Assembly: GCA_946800325.1 (NCBI GenBank) | Contig: OX326961.1 | Coordinates: forward strand, 48,013,415-48,077,414 | Reading direction: 5' to 3' | Source: Luzula sylvatica | Taxonomy: Eukaryota; Streptophyta; Magnoliopsida; Poales; Juncaceae | DNA length: 64,000 nt | In this document: piece by piece, positions 36,214 to 47,725 of the stretch | Position numbering within the stretch: the stretch's first letter is position 1 | Layout: the number at the start of each line of letters is the position of its first letter | The notes under the pieces: generated by a model | The model's input: the letters and a program-made list of their open reading frames with translations, nothing else | Told to the model about the DNA's origin: nothing | Databases searched by the model: none | Program-made: the position numbers and the translations under genes

Positions 36214-36654
36214 ATGGGTAACTTTCTACCATGTTTGGCTCATGGAGGTAACGGGCCAACACACTGTAGCATCACCAAGCAAAAACTTCATTGCTACACA
36301 GTTATTCTAAACCGCCTATACAAATTCAAGCAATCTAAAGTCGACGCTACACTCAGTTCTAACAAAGAAGATGATATTACTATAGCTTCTCTCTCATCGA
36401 GATATCAACAAAGAGAAGTTAGTCGAGATCAGAAAGGGAAAATCAGAGTGAAGGTGGTACTGACGAAGAAAGAGGCGACGCAGTTGCTATCCATGTCTCT
36501 TAAACGAGATAAGAAGACGATTGGCCAGATCATGACCGAGTTGACGAAGATGGAAGCCGATAGACTCGAAAAGGAAGATTTGTCCGGTTCAAGATATGGA
36601 ATTTGGCGACCCGTACTCGAAAGCATAGCCGAAGAATCCGCACCAATTGCGTGA
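36214..36654 (+). CDS. Small uncharacterised protein with MGN N-terminus
   Basis: A single-exon frame of 146 residues. It starts MGNFLPCLAHGG, so Gly2 and nearby Cys suggest N-myristoylation and palmitoylation, hence membrane association. The central part has a conserved-looking block (IRVKVVLTKKEATQLLSMSL, then KTIGQIMTEL) and the end has a WRPVLESIAEE motif. The same layout occurs in the shorter minus-strand protein at 44005-44283. I recognise this as an uncharacterised plant family and assign no function. A CT-rich leader precedes the start. Confidence 0.8.
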   Translation: MGNFLPCLAHGGNGPTHCSITKQKLHCYTVILNRLYKFKQSKVDATLSSNKEDDITIASLSSRYQQREVSRDQKGKIRVKVVLTKKEATQLLSMSLKRDKKTIGQIMTELTKMEADRLEKEDLSGSRYGIWRPVLESIAEESAPIA

Positions 36655-37500
36655 ATGATAGATCATCGTCTTAGTTTTGTTTTTATTTACGCGAGACATG
36701 AATTTTGTTAATTAGTAGTGTTTGATTTTGTCAGGATAGGTTTTGATTGTTAAAAGTATTATGTGTATAATAACATCAACTAATATATATGGTCATTCGT
36801 TTTTTTTCATATCACGAAATGTCCGGGGATAGTTAGTTTTCTAGGGGCCTCATATTCCGACATATATATACGCTCGAGATATTTTCGCTACTCTTTTTAT
36901 AACCCTAAAAAGAAGTCGCGTTGCGTTTTTGAACCGATAACTATGTATCTAAATGGGCAACCCACTTCTTCATTACATACACAAGATCGTTAAGATTTTC
37001 GGATCCGCTGCGGAATCATTTCGAACAATATTGGAGTTTCGTATTCCTACTCGATTATTTGTGTTTTTGATGATTGATCCATTTGTATATAAGAGTCTCT
37101 TGCATTATTGAAGAATTTCACATTTAGGGTTTAGTTTAGATTCCAAACCCTAAATTCAACACAATTTTTTTTGGAAGCCAAACCATAAAAGTTTCTATTT
37201 TATGATAATAAGATATTTAGAATCAACTATTTATATAAAATTTTTGACGAAATGTTTGGAGGATAATAGTCAATTTCGGTCCGACCTATTAAAATCCACA
37301 ATTGTTTGAATCATTGATGCATGTTCTAGAATTTTTGTACCGACAAAATGTGTTCTTACTAACTACATGATCGATCAAACCAATTATTTGATACTTGTTT
37401 TTAGTCCATACAGAGAACTATAGACGTACAATATGTGTGTGGGACTGGTGAACAGGACAAAGTGTGTTAGGAGAATCTAATTTTAACAAGGGAAAATACA
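36655..37500. other. Intergenic DNA
   Basis: It includes the probable 3' untranslated region of the MGN-start gene. No other gene recognised. Confidence 0.4.
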
Positions 37501-37731
37501 CATTGCCTCCCAAAATCATCCCAAAAGACTTGATGAAGGGACAAAACGGTCAATTAAATCGATACGTCAGTAATTTATAATATGTTAATATTAATACATA
37601 TTAATTGACGTTTCAATTCAATTAAACAGTCAATTAAATCGTAAATCGAGTTATTTAATAATACTAATCGACTCACTTAATCCACTTTTGTTATCGCATC
37701 AAGGATGTTTTTTTAGTTTAAGGGGCACCAT
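37501..37731. mobile_element. MITE, family 1 (copy 3)
   Basis: The left end CATTGCCTCCCAAAATCATC with ACTTGATGAAGGGAC and the right end TATCGCATCAAGG...AAGGGGCACC are imperfect inverted ends of the family seen at 4444-5276. Confidence 0.5.
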
Positions 37732-37993
37732 ATCAAATCCTTTTAACAAATCCTTGCCTCAAAATAAATAGGGAAAATGGTGAGGGATTTCCGGATTCTT
37801 AGTTGAACAGTGGACCAGTGGTCCATTCGTGCAATTATACAATAAATTAAAAGTGCATTTGTGTAGATATTTAAGTTCGATTAAAAAATAAGATGATATT
37901 GGACCATGGTTGAACGGCTTAATTTCCTCATGAAATCACCTAACAATTCCAAACATGATTGAACCTTATATTTATTTTATGATTATGAGAGGT

Positions 37994-38985
37994 CAGGGGC
38001 GGAACCAAGGGGCGGAACCACAGTCAAAAATTGAGGGGGGTCAATTTTTTTTATCTAACATTATTGAAATATAACATGCAAAATAACAAAAAAACATAAC
38101 AGTACTAAATTGTAAGTAAAATCCAAAAATATATATTCATCCAAAACAATAAAACATCCAAAATAAAATCTAATTTAAACGTAGCGGAACTCATTTTTTT
38201 GCATTAAATCAAAATCTTCTATGATTTTTTTGCTGAAAATGATTCAGCAATTTCCTTTTCAATATAAACAATCAAATAGTTAGTTAAAATCATCCTCTAT
38301 TTTATTACGGAGTCTTGTTTTCACGATTTTCATTGCCGAGAAAGCACGTTCTATAGTTGCCGTCGAAACCGGAAGAGTTAAAATGAGATGTAAAAGTCTA
38401 AACATAAAATAAAATCATAAATTCATATTCAAAATGTAATATTTCAATTTTTTCAACTAAAAACTAACATTTATTACAACTATATTATTCATAAATGAAA
38501 ATCCCCAAGTAATTGTTCTAATTTTATCAATTAGTTTTATTTTTCTTATTTCTAGATTTTGCAAGTTTAAGATAAATTCTATAAAATTAATTACTAACCT
38601 TGAGGAGTTTAAGGAACTTGAAGAAGAAACTTGTTTTCTGTGGTTTGCTTATATTTTGTTTGTAGTTTGAAGAAAATCTTGGGTTATTTTGAAATAATAA
38701 TGGTGGGGTTCACAAAAACATGATCAATTTGTTATGTTGGGAAGAAACTAATGCCATGAATATAATATTCATATGAAAAAATATATTATTTTTTATTGGA
38801 GGAAAATTGGGCTTGGCCCATTTATATTTGCATCTAATTTTATTATTCACAATCTACAATGTTCAATATAAAATTATAATTCACAAAGAAGACCAAATAA
38901 TAAATTCTACCAGTATACAATACAAAATTTTAAAAATCATGGAGGGAGCCAAGGTTCCCTTGGTCCCCCCTTAATTCCGCCACTG
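37994..38985 (-). mobile_element. hAT transposon derivative with transposase remnant
   Basis: The ends CAGGGGCGGA (37994) and TCCGCCACTG (38985) are hAT-type inverted repeats. The flanks TGAGAGGT (37986-37993) and TGAGCAGT (38986-38993) are a decayed 8-bp duplication. The 992-bp interior retains part of a transposase on the minus strand. Confidence 0.85.
38180..38405 (-). pseudogene. hAT transposase C-terminal dimerisation domain remnant
   Basis: Read on the minus strand after an acceptor-like TTTAG at 38406-38402, the frame gives LTLPVSTATIERAFSAMKIV followed by KTRLRNKIEDDF. This is the conserved hAT C-terminal dimerisation motif. The frame then breaks at a TAA and resumes shifted (YLIVYIEKEIAESFS), with another shift before IIEDFDLMQ. 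The rest of the transposase (zinc finger, catalytic core) is missing. Confidence 0.85.
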
Positions 38986-38993
38986 TGAGCAGT

Positions 38994-39184
38994 AATACTT
39001 TTCTCCCACATTCTTGATGACGTGTATATGGTTTAACATTTTCAAAATTAACACACAAAAATATAGTTTAACATATTAATTTATGATTTAATTATCTTAA
39101 TTTATTATTGAACATACAATTAAGATCTTAAATCATATCTACGTCGTTAAGGATGTGAGAGAAGAAGTGGGGATAATGTCCAAT
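38994..39184. mobile_element. MITE, family 2 (copy 2)
   Basis: TTCTCCCACATTCTTGATGA on the left pairs with TCGTTAAGGATGTGAGAGAA on the right, and the core has the same words as the family-2 element at 34507. It begins immediately after the hAT target duplication. Confidence 0.7.
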
Positions 39185-39870
39185 ATATTTTTTTATTTTA
39201 TAAGGACCTAAAAATATTACTATGTCTTAAAAATATTTTTTAAGATCTGTTGGCAATATTTGTACTTTCTTGGGCTTTTTTGTTAATACGGAAGTATAAT
39301 TCAAGCCTAAATTCCTAATGTTGGTTTTCTGTATATACTTCCTAAAACTCAAAATTACATATTTATCCTTCCTAAACAACAATTATCACATTTATTCTCT
39401 AAAATTTAATATGTATCATATTTACTCACTTAACAGATATAAATAATCAAACCGTTAAGTCAAAGTTAAATTAATCATGATTTCAAAATTTCAATCTAAT
39501 CAAATTAACAAATACAATAATTCTAATTCTAATAAAAAAAAACAAATACAATTATAATTATAATTATAAATGGTTAAACTACCCTTCCAAATTTATTTTC
39601 GCACTTACATTCCTCTCCCTCTTTGCTGAATCCTTTTGGTCATTTTGTTGTGCCCCTTTCTTTTTGGCACTAACGTTGAAGAGCTTTGTTTCTCATATTT
39701 TTTGGTCCTTAAGATATTCTCAATTTCTCTAGTCCCATATTAGTTAGCAACTTCTCACTTTTGTATGTTATTTATGTTGTGAGAGATTTATGTGTTATTT
39801 AGTAGTTTATGTTTGTATGTTAGATTTGCGAAAGATTTGTAAGTATATTGAGATTGATACATCGTTTTGT
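39185..39870. other. Intergenic DNA
   Basis: No gene recognised. Confidence 0.4.
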
Positions 39871-39884
39871 ATGCATTCAATAAT

Positions 39885-40135
39885 ATCGTTGGCTACGGAA
39901 TTTCGGGCTGTAGCCTATAATATTGCCCGTCGCTAATACTATTGCTGGTTACAACCTTAATTTTCATAGCCAATAATATTATTGGCTACGAAAATTAGGA
40001 TCGTAGTCCATATTATTATTGGCGACGGAAAACATGGTTGTTAGTTGTAATCAATAATAATATTGGCGACGAGCAACACTGTTGTCAATAATCTCGTCGT
40101 CAAAAATATATTATAGACGAATGTTGTAGCCAACA
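39885..40135. repeat. Short inverted GGCTACGA/GGCGACGA-type repeats
   Basis: About ten words such as TTGGCTACGG, GTAGCC, ATTGGCGACG and GTCGTC alternate in both orientations within 250 bp. This is the pattern of CACTA-element subterminal repeats. No CACTA terminus was found beside it, so it may be an eroded end. Confidence 0.4.
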
Positions 40136-41018
40136 ATGTGGTTATTGAGTTTTTTTTTACATTTAACTTATATATTATCATTATTCATTTTTTAGTGAAT
40201 AATTATATTTTTTATATAATATTGTCAGTATCATCATATAGTACGACGTATTAAAAAGAAAAACATAATTATCATACAGGGGTATTAACCTAAAATATAT
40301 GAAAGGAAAAAAAAAACAAACGAATTCCCTCAAATATTCCTTAAACTAATTAAGGAAAATACAACCACAAACTTTTCTTTAGATTTTAATCAATAAAATA
40401 ACTCTTTAATTCAGATAAACTGAAAAAGAGAGAAAACTACATCTTATCTTAATAGATTCAGATAGATCAAAGTTCGGATCGGTAATCTTTCAACATTCAA
40501 GCCCAGCCCGATATGTTGGTTTATTTATTATGGGTCAAAAAGTGAATTAAGGCCTTATTTTTCGTGTAAACTTATTTTAAGGCCTTATTTTTATTTCAAA
40601 TTGTCATTTCGATCATTCTAGAAACCCCACAAGTTATTTCATGCATTGTGCATGCTATAGTCACAAGTAAATCATGCCATATATTTTTATTCATTATAAA
40701 GCATGTTTCTCACACAACTACTAGAATAGAACAATGCTATGTTAATTCACTTAAGTACGAAACTAAAAGTTGATTAAAAACATTGGGGAAAATCAATGGT
40801 AAAGTTTCAAATTAAATGATTTTATTAGTCCAATTAGGCCAGTTGAGTTAGGCGTATATTCAATGGCGTTAGCACTTTGGATATTTGGCCTAGGAAGTAT
40901 TTGGTTCTTTGAACGAGAGATCTTTTCTCAAGGAGGGATGCTAGGAGAGTCGTTAAACTCGGGAGAAATGAAATTAATGATGCGTATAATATGGAAGATA
41001 TGGTCATATCCTTTGCTC
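40136..41018. other. Intergenic DNA
   Basis: No gene recognised. The frame at 40863-41141 runs into the CACTA end and has no family similarity. Confidence 0.4.
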
Positions 41019-41021
41019 ATG

Positions 41022-42907
41022 CACTACAACATATCTGTCCATTTGGGACGGACTGTCCCAAAATTCTGTCAAAATAGGGACGGGCCGTCCCAAATTGGTA
41101 CATGCCGTTCCAATAATAAAAACCGTCCTAAACATCTGTGACGGGCCGTCCCAATAATGATATACCGTCCCAAATATCTGTGACGGCCCGTCCCAATACA
41201 CAAAACCATCCCAAACATGTATTAGTGTCGGTTTTTATTACCGACGGCCCGTAGCTAACTTTTTTGAAAATTGTGCAATGGATAATCACCGACGGACCGT
41301 CGGTAATGCTCTTGGGTCGGCCCGTCGGTAATGCTAGAACCGTCGGTAATAACACCGTCGGTAAATGTTTTTTGCCTCGGCCCGTCGATGATGTTTTACC
41401 TATTATCCCGTCCTGTGCCTCGCCATTTCTCTTTCCTCTCTCTGTCGACATCTTTCTTCTTTCTTCTTTCTTCCTCTCTCTCTCTCTGTCTTCTTTGTTT
41501 CTTCCTCTCTATCTCCGTCTCTCTCTCTCCCTCTCAGCGGTGGAGCTTGGTGGAACTTGGTGGAGTAGAGTGATCGAGTTGGAGCTTGGTGGTTGGCCGT
41601 GGAGTAGATCTCGAGCTTGGAGCTTGGAGCTTGGTCTTGGAAGATCTCAGCTGTTGACCTAGGTATATCTTGTGTCGTTTTTTTTTTCTTTTTTCACTTA
41701 CTTTTTTTTTGTTTATTTGCAGTTGCAGCTATCCAGACCCACGAAGCTCCAGATCCACGAGGGTCACTTACCATCTTCCTCGCAAGCAAGCCTCGGCGCA
41801 GCACTCAGCCTTCTCGCTTCCGTAAGTATTTACTGTGTTTTTTCTGCTTCATAATTATTTTTTTAATTTCGTTTTCTAAATCCTGGTTTTGTTTTTAAGA
41901 CCTTTGGATTCGTATTTAAAGGAAGAATTGATAACTTGTAAATTTTCTGGTTTAATTTTAAAGGAAAAATAAATTCTGGAGAAAATAAATAGGAAAAATA
42001 TTTTGTTTAAATTATGTTTAAATAAATAGGAAAAATAAATAGGAAAAATATTTTGTTTAAATAGGAAAAATAAATTCTGGTTTAATTTTAATGGAAAAAT
42101 AAATTCTGGTTTAATTTCATATCTCTTTTTTAATTTTGTTTAAATTCTGTTTTAATATTTTGTTTAAACTATGTGTATTAATTAGGTTTCCCGATCGTTG
42201 GAGAAAGATGGGTTCTTGAGCAAGCTGGTGGTGTCGAATTTGTATATTTTGCTAAGTAATTATGTTGTGTTAATTATTTGCGTATTTTGAACGGTGAGGA
42301 CGAGGAGAGACGTTGACTTTGTATATTTGTGAGATTATGTGTTTATGTTTATTTATTTCTATTTTTTTGTATTATGTATTGTTTGATGTCTTATAATAAT
42401 AAATAATAATTATATATGATAAATAATATTTGTTTCAAATAAAGATTATAAATAATAGCTGAATTTATATAATAACCTCAATTAATGTATTACTGATTAA
42501 TATAATAACCTCATTAATTAATAATTAAATAATAACTGAATTAATTAATTAAAATATTATTTAAATAATATAGTTATTACCGACGGGCGGTAGGTACAAA
42601 GTTTCAAAAATTTCGCGCCATACAAATTCAAAACGGAGCAATACCGACGGCCCGTCGCAAAAAGCAATACCGACGGCCCGTCCCAAAATAGATGTCGTAC
42701 TTCCCTGCGCGTTGTCACATCATGCTTATTGGGACGGTTTTGCCCCGTCTCAACAAGCTTATTGGGACGGCCCGTCCTAGTTACGTACGCCCTTTGTTGG
42801 TACGGGTGGTTTGGGACGGCCAACCGTACCAAATAGCTTATTGGGACGGTTTGGCACTTTATTGGGACGGTTTTGCCCCGTACCAAATCAGCAGATATGT
42901 TGTAGTG
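41022..42907. mobile_element. Non-autonomous CACTA (En/Spm) transposon
   Basis: The terminal inverted repeats are perfect, CACTACAACATATCTG (41022-41037) and CAGATATGTTGTAGTG (42892-42907), and are flanked by the 3-bp target duplication ATG (41019-41021, 42908-42910). Subterminal arrays of GGGACGGCCCGTCCC and CCGACGGCCCGTCGG words fill about 350 bp at each end in both orientations, as expected for TNPA-type binding sites. There is no transposase. The 1,886-bp interior has a CT-rich stretch and exon-like segments with GT-AG sites near 41400-42230. Confidence 0.94.
41400..42230 (+). other. Leader- or exon-like segments within the CACTA element
   Basis: A CT-rich stretch leads into a segment ending at a donor GACCTAG|GTATATC (about 41660). 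A segment between TTTGCAG (41722) and CGCTTCC|GTAAGTA (41821) and a third beginning after TTAATTAG at 42185 follow. No long conserved frame runs through them. They could be the untranslated leader exons of a lost transposase gene or captured host exons; I cannot decide. Confidence 0.35.
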
Positions 42908-42910
42908 ATG

Positions 42911-43630
42911 AAATCATTCATAACGGGGCATGTTAGAATGATGTTCAAAGCCGCATTTGCGAATAATTGCAATGTTGAAATAATGTTTGCAAACATCTTA
43001 AATAAGAAGATAAATCTCATTAAATAAGAATAATTGCAATGTTGAAATAATGTTGAAATAAATCTCATTAATGGCAAATATGTAATTATGCAGAAATAAA
43101 AGTATGTTACTTCAGAGGAGATATAAATCGTGTTGTACAATTAATTTTAGCATTGTTTTTAAGTTCTTCAGAACAAAACTATTATTTAAGGGCACTTTTT
43201 AATGCATTATTACTTCCTTTTTAAGTTCGTTCCGAAAGAAAATAACGTGTAACCTGTAAAATGAACCAAAGATTTGAGATTTTTAATTTTTAATTTTAAA
43301 TGATAATTATTAAAATTTGTGCTCACAGTTAAAAATAAATATCTCAAAACAAATTAATGATTAAAAAGTCTTTAAGTATCGAACTTCATCCCACTTAATA
43401 AAGTATTTTAGACATCCATTTATAAAATTTACTAATTTGATAAACTAAAAATAAAAACAATCTATTCTCTAGTCAATTTTGTTTGAAAGTAATTCGTAAC
43501 TAAATATGCATGGAAGCTTTCTAATGAAAGATCATGATACATTTCTCAAAATTGGTGATTAGAATTCAAGAATTAACATTTAACATACATATTATCATTA
43601 ATTCATTACATCCTACAATTAAAACATCTT
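42911..43630. other. AT-rich intergenic DNA
   Basis: A short segment with TGCAATGTTGAAATAATGTT is repeated in tandem at 42967 and 43031. No gene recognised. Confidence 0.4.
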
Positions 43631-43795
43631 ACTACAAAACCATAACTTAGTTGGTTGAGTGTGAGATACAAAAATCATATGTTGTGAGAAATTATGGATT
43701 CGATCCTCATTGACCTCAATGGATAGATGTATATGAACCTTCTCCGTTTATTATAAAAATAAAAAAAATAAAAATTTGCTTTCGCGAATAAAATT
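43631..43795 (+). mobile_element. tRNA-derived SINE
   Basis: It has an A-box-like TAACTTAGTTGGTTGAGT and a B-box-like GGATTCGATCC about 50 bases later, then a tail region ending in A-rich sequence. The A-box word is almost identical to that of the SINE in the F-box pseudogene copy at 55153-55311. Ends are approximate. Confidence 0.65.
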
Positions 43796-44004
43796 AAATC
43801 CTTACAGTTTATTTTCCACTTATAAATGCAAAAATTGCAACATCACTTAATCCATCTTCCTTTTACTTCTCAAAATAAAAATAAAAAATTACTCAATCAC
43901 TACTCAATAATTTACATATACAAACCAAAACTACATATAACCCAATTTTATCATAAAAACGGAACACACGAAATTTAAATATATATACATAAGCTCAAGA
44001 TAAA

Positions 44005-44283
44005 TCAAAATTCTGTAACCTCGTTGCTTTCTTCAATTTTCTCCAATTTTGGCTTCCACCCCATTTGCAATTTGCCAACTTTCTCTCTCTCTTCTCCTAT
44101 CTCCACCAACATATCTTCAAATCTCTTGTCTCCTTTCTTCAGTTCAATAACAAGCAGTTCTAGCTCCTTTCTCGAAACCAGTAATTTAACTCTGACTATA
44201 CCAGTCTTATCTGAATTTATAGAAACTTGATCTTGTTCTTCCCTTTCTTCCTTTGGTGCAAGTGATTCCATGCAATTGCCCAT
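44005..44283 (-). CDS. Small uncharacterised protein with MGN N-terminus (paralogue)
   Basis: A 92-residue single-exon frame on the minus strand, starting MGNCMESLAPKEE at 44283. The frame is open further upstream, but the MGNC start matches the N-terminus of the 36214 protein and gives a myristoylation/palmitoylation signal, so I take it as the true start. The central block (VRVKLLVSRKELELLVIEL, FEDMLVEIG) and the WKPKLEKIEE end correspond to the same blocks in that gene, without the Ser/Arg-rich insert. Function unknown. Confidence 0.75.
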   Translation of the reverse strand: MGNCMESLAPKEEREEQDQVSINSDKTGIVRVKLLVSRKELELLVIELKKGDKRFEDMLVEIGEEREKVGKLQMGWKPKLEKIEESNEVTEF

Positions 44284-45371
44284 GCATTCAATTTTTTTTT
44301 TTCTAATTTGGATATTAGTTTTTGAGTGAGTTCTCATTGGTTTAATCCTCTCTTCTTTATTAAATAGGGGGAGATAATGGTAGAAGCGGACTATGATAAA
44401 TTCAAAATGTGGATATGTTAAAAAAGAAGAATTGTTATAATGCTCCAGCCTTTCGAACCACACCTCGTATATGTGACACAATCACTCAATTATGCGCCAT
44501 ATTATTCGATGACCGAGTGATCATTTGTCTTTTGGACATAAAAATAAATTCATGATTGAGTTTAAGATCGGAAATTTTATGATTGTTTTGCTTTTATTAC
44601 TTAGAATCAATCTTAAGATTTTCATATATTCGGTCAAAGTAAACTCAAACTGTTTAGTGAATCCTAGTTGGAGATCTATATCATGGCAAAATATTTGTTT
44701 GAGACCACACAAAAAATGTGTAGGAATTTAATGATTAATATGTGTATGTTTAGGTTAATTATATGTAACTGTGATAAACATGGGTAAAATACAGGGAGAC
44801 ATAACAAAGTAGTATGAGACCTGAGCTAATAAATGAGGTGTTTAATAAGTAATAACTGACTAGTTAACGGTTGAGAGTACAATAGCATAATTTTCATACT
44901 TGCACTTCAAAAACCAGAAAATATTATTTATGTCCTCCCAAATTTGAAAATATCATGTACATCTTTATAAAATTTACCCACGCCCTTATTTTGGACCCAA
45001 CTTTGTGCAATTTCCTTGTGCCACACACATCATCACTTTTGTTTTAACATCATCACTTTTCTTTTTAACCATTGATTATAATATGTGGCAAAATTTAGAC
45101 CATTCATTAATCATTGATTTTTTATAAATATTTTTTATTTGTAGCCATTTAAGTGTACCTTATTTTACACTATGTTTTAAGGATTTTTAGAAAGCCACAT
45201 CATCATATATTAATGATGTGAACTACTTTTATTGGTTAGATTCATGTTAGACTAAGTTTATTCATTGTTTATCATTTCACATGAGTTTACATGATCAAAT
45301 GTGAATACAATGGAAGATGAAAAGTTAACATATAAAATACTAATAACTTAATATATAATATTATAAACATA
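44284..45371. other. Upstream DNA of the MGN-start gene and AT-rich intergenic sequence
   Basis: No gene recognised. Overlapping short frames at 44521-44731 occur on both strands and are chance. Confidence 0.4.
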
Positions 45372-45388
45372 CAACATATAGTAGTATT

Positions 45389-45779
45389 TTTTTTGAAATT
45401 AGAATTACCGATTGGTATATTCTATTTTTTTTCATTAACCAAGAAAAATTGTTTACATCCGAAAAGAGAGAAAGAAAAAGTAAATATAAAAGGTTAGTTA
45501 CAATGCTATGTTGTCCTATAGGTTCATTTAGTAGCCTTGATCCATTGTACCGCATCTTCGAAAGACTTGTTAGCCACTACAATTGGGGAAGCCGTTTGTC
45601 CTTGAAATATTCGCGCATTCCTTTGTTTCCATATAGACCAATTTACGGCCGCCCACAAGACTTGCCACGGAGCCTTATCTTCTTTTTTCTGTCTTTGCGT
45701 ATTATATATCCATGTTTCGACAATTGATTCTTTGCCCTCCCATCTAACCGGTGTGTTTGCGATTCTTTCTATGAGTCTC
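45389..45779 (-). mobile_element. 5'-truncated LINE fragment with perfect 17-bp TSD
   Basis: On the minus strand a frame reads the C-terminal end of an L1-like ORF2 (WEGKESIVETWIY, WAAVNWSIWKQRNARIF, then a stop near 45520), followed by a 3' tail with a short A run. It is flanked by a perfect duplication, CAACATATAGTAGTATT at 45372-45388 and 45780-45796. It is a third LINE lineage in this window. Confidence 0.88.
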
Positions 45780-45796
45780 CAACATATAGTAGTATT

Positions 45797-46769
45797 ATTT
45801 TTAGAATTTTAATTTTAAAAGTTCATCAAATATATTCGTTTTAATTTTCTATTTATTTTGACATCCATATTAGCATAGTTCGTACATACCATTTTCCATA
45901 ATTTGAATTTGTAAAAATATTATGTAAAAAATGCAATGCAAAAAGTGCATTTTTACAAATAATAATTTTAATAATTTTATTTACATAGAATTTTAAATAT
46001 TAATATTTATTTTTAGAAATTACAACTATACTAATATCATATAAAACTAAGTTGATTATATTTGTGTTTTTAATCAAATAAATTCAATATTATTTTCTTT
46101 GAAAAATAATAGATACAAAAATAGTTTATCCATCGAAAAAAATATTAAATTTATTAACACTTACAAAATAGTAATGTTAGTTGTAAAAATATAAAATTAA
46201 CAAAACTCATATGACTTAAAATAATTTGTATTTATGTTATGCTAAATTAATTTTTTATATTAGTTATTAAATTAGTTTCACTATTAAGTTTGATATTATT
46301 TATAATTTTCATCGCATTTTGAATCAATAACAAATTATTAGTACTTGATAATTAATTATATGTTATTACGTATATTGTGTGATTTATTATTTATAATTTA
46401 TAATTTTCATTGCATTTTGAATCAATAACAAATTATTAGTACTTGATAATTCATTATATGTTGTATGGTTTATTATTTTTTACATTTGACATTGTATGAA
46501 ATATTGTGAACAACAATGATATAATATTTGTTGTTATATTTTTTTGTAAAATCATGTTATACCTCATATATTATTATTATACAATCACACTAATATAAGT
46601 GTTATTACTTGATTAAGAAAATGAAATTTTGTGTCATCATAATAATGTAAAATAATTGAAAAACTTATACATAATCATTAACAAAATAGTTCAAATAATT
46701 TATATTATGAAATGATATTATCAATATCATCATATTTGTAAGTACTTTATATGGTAATGAAAAACATAA
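45797..46769. other. AT-rich body upstream of a Helitron-type 3' end
   Basis: No coding sequence. An approximately 50-bp word set (TTATAATTTTCATTGCATTTTG, ACAAATTATTAGTACTTGAT) is repeated in tandem at 46300-46370 and 46395-46450. Probably the interior of a non-autonomous Helitron, whose 5' end I could not find. Confidence 0.4.
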
Positions 46770-46806
46770 TTAACATCCTCGCCGCGTAGCGCGAGTATTC
46801 TCCTAG
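46770..46806 (+). mobile_element. Helitron-type 3' terminus
   Basis: A short hairpin, CCGCGTAGCGCG, stands about ten bases before CTAG, and the next base is T. This is the typical plant Helitron 3' end, inserted between A and T. Confidence 0.65.
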
Positions 46807-47260
46807 TTTAAGGTTATATGTGTGATTCTGAGATTTTACAAGGATTCAAATGAAACATTCACTCTTCTTATATAAATATTAATCACTTTCAAATCCAGCT
46901 CATAGATCATTGATCAGTCTTAATTAATTTCTGAAAGCAATATTTAAAGACTTTCCATACCCATTTTCATCAAGTTAGTCATAGAATAAAATTCTCAAGA
47001 TCTCATACGTAATAAAATCGAATATAATTTTTTTGTTTTTGAATTTTCTATGGATGACTTTTGCACACGATTACTTGGCGGTCTATCGATCGTATAATGG
47101 TGTTTTAATATCTAAACATAATTCATAAAACAATGCAATTGATAAAAATATTTTTTTTAATAGCAACTTATAGTTACATGATATATTTAAACAAGAAATT
47201 ACATGAAATTACAATACTTACAAACAAAGAAAAGAATAAAGCAGAAATTTAGCTCATTAC
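46807..47260. other. Intergenic DNA
   Basis: No gene recognised. Confidence 0.4.
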
Positions 47261-47379
47261 ATCATGCACAGGCCTGGACCAAGGACAAGCCCGGCAAGTC
47301 CGTGGACTAGGGCAGCACCTGGTCCCGAAACATCATGTTTTAATGTTGTGTTGTAATAAAAACATTAAGATCTAGTAAC

Positions 47380-47460
47380 TTAGATGGTTTATAAACTAGA
47401 TCATTATACCACCCGTGCGAGTTCGATTCCTGCCATCCTATTTGGGATATTTACTATTTT
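47380..47460 (+). mobile_element. SINE-like tRNA-related segment
   Basis: AGTAACTTAGATGGTTTA resembles a pol III A box and GCGAGTTCGATTCCTGCC a B box, about 45 bases apart. No tail or target duplication was found, so it is a weak call. Confidence 0.4.
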
Positions 47461-47725
47461 GGGTTTTCTTTTCTTCAGTGTCAAAGTTTGTAAAATAATT
47501 TTTCTTTTGGTTCTCAAATATTTGAAGAGATATGAATGAGAAAACGCAAATTAAATTGGATATTATATTTACTGGGTCTTTGAAACAATTATTGAACCAT
47601 ACATTGTGATTTGTCATGACTGAAATAACATTAAATTATAAAATTTCAATTTGTTTAACAATTAGTATTATCCTTGTAAGCTCATTTATCTTTTAATTTT
47701 TACTGACTACAAGAAACAAACAAAA

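Noticed and set aside
41128..41898. Overlapping frames of 80-130 codons on both strands
   Set aside because: They run through CACTA subterminal repeats and CT-rich DNA and show no protein family.
44284..44481. Upstream extension of the minus-strand MGN-start frame
   Set aside because: The added residues are low-complexity and would hide the MGNC N-terminus shared with the paralogue.
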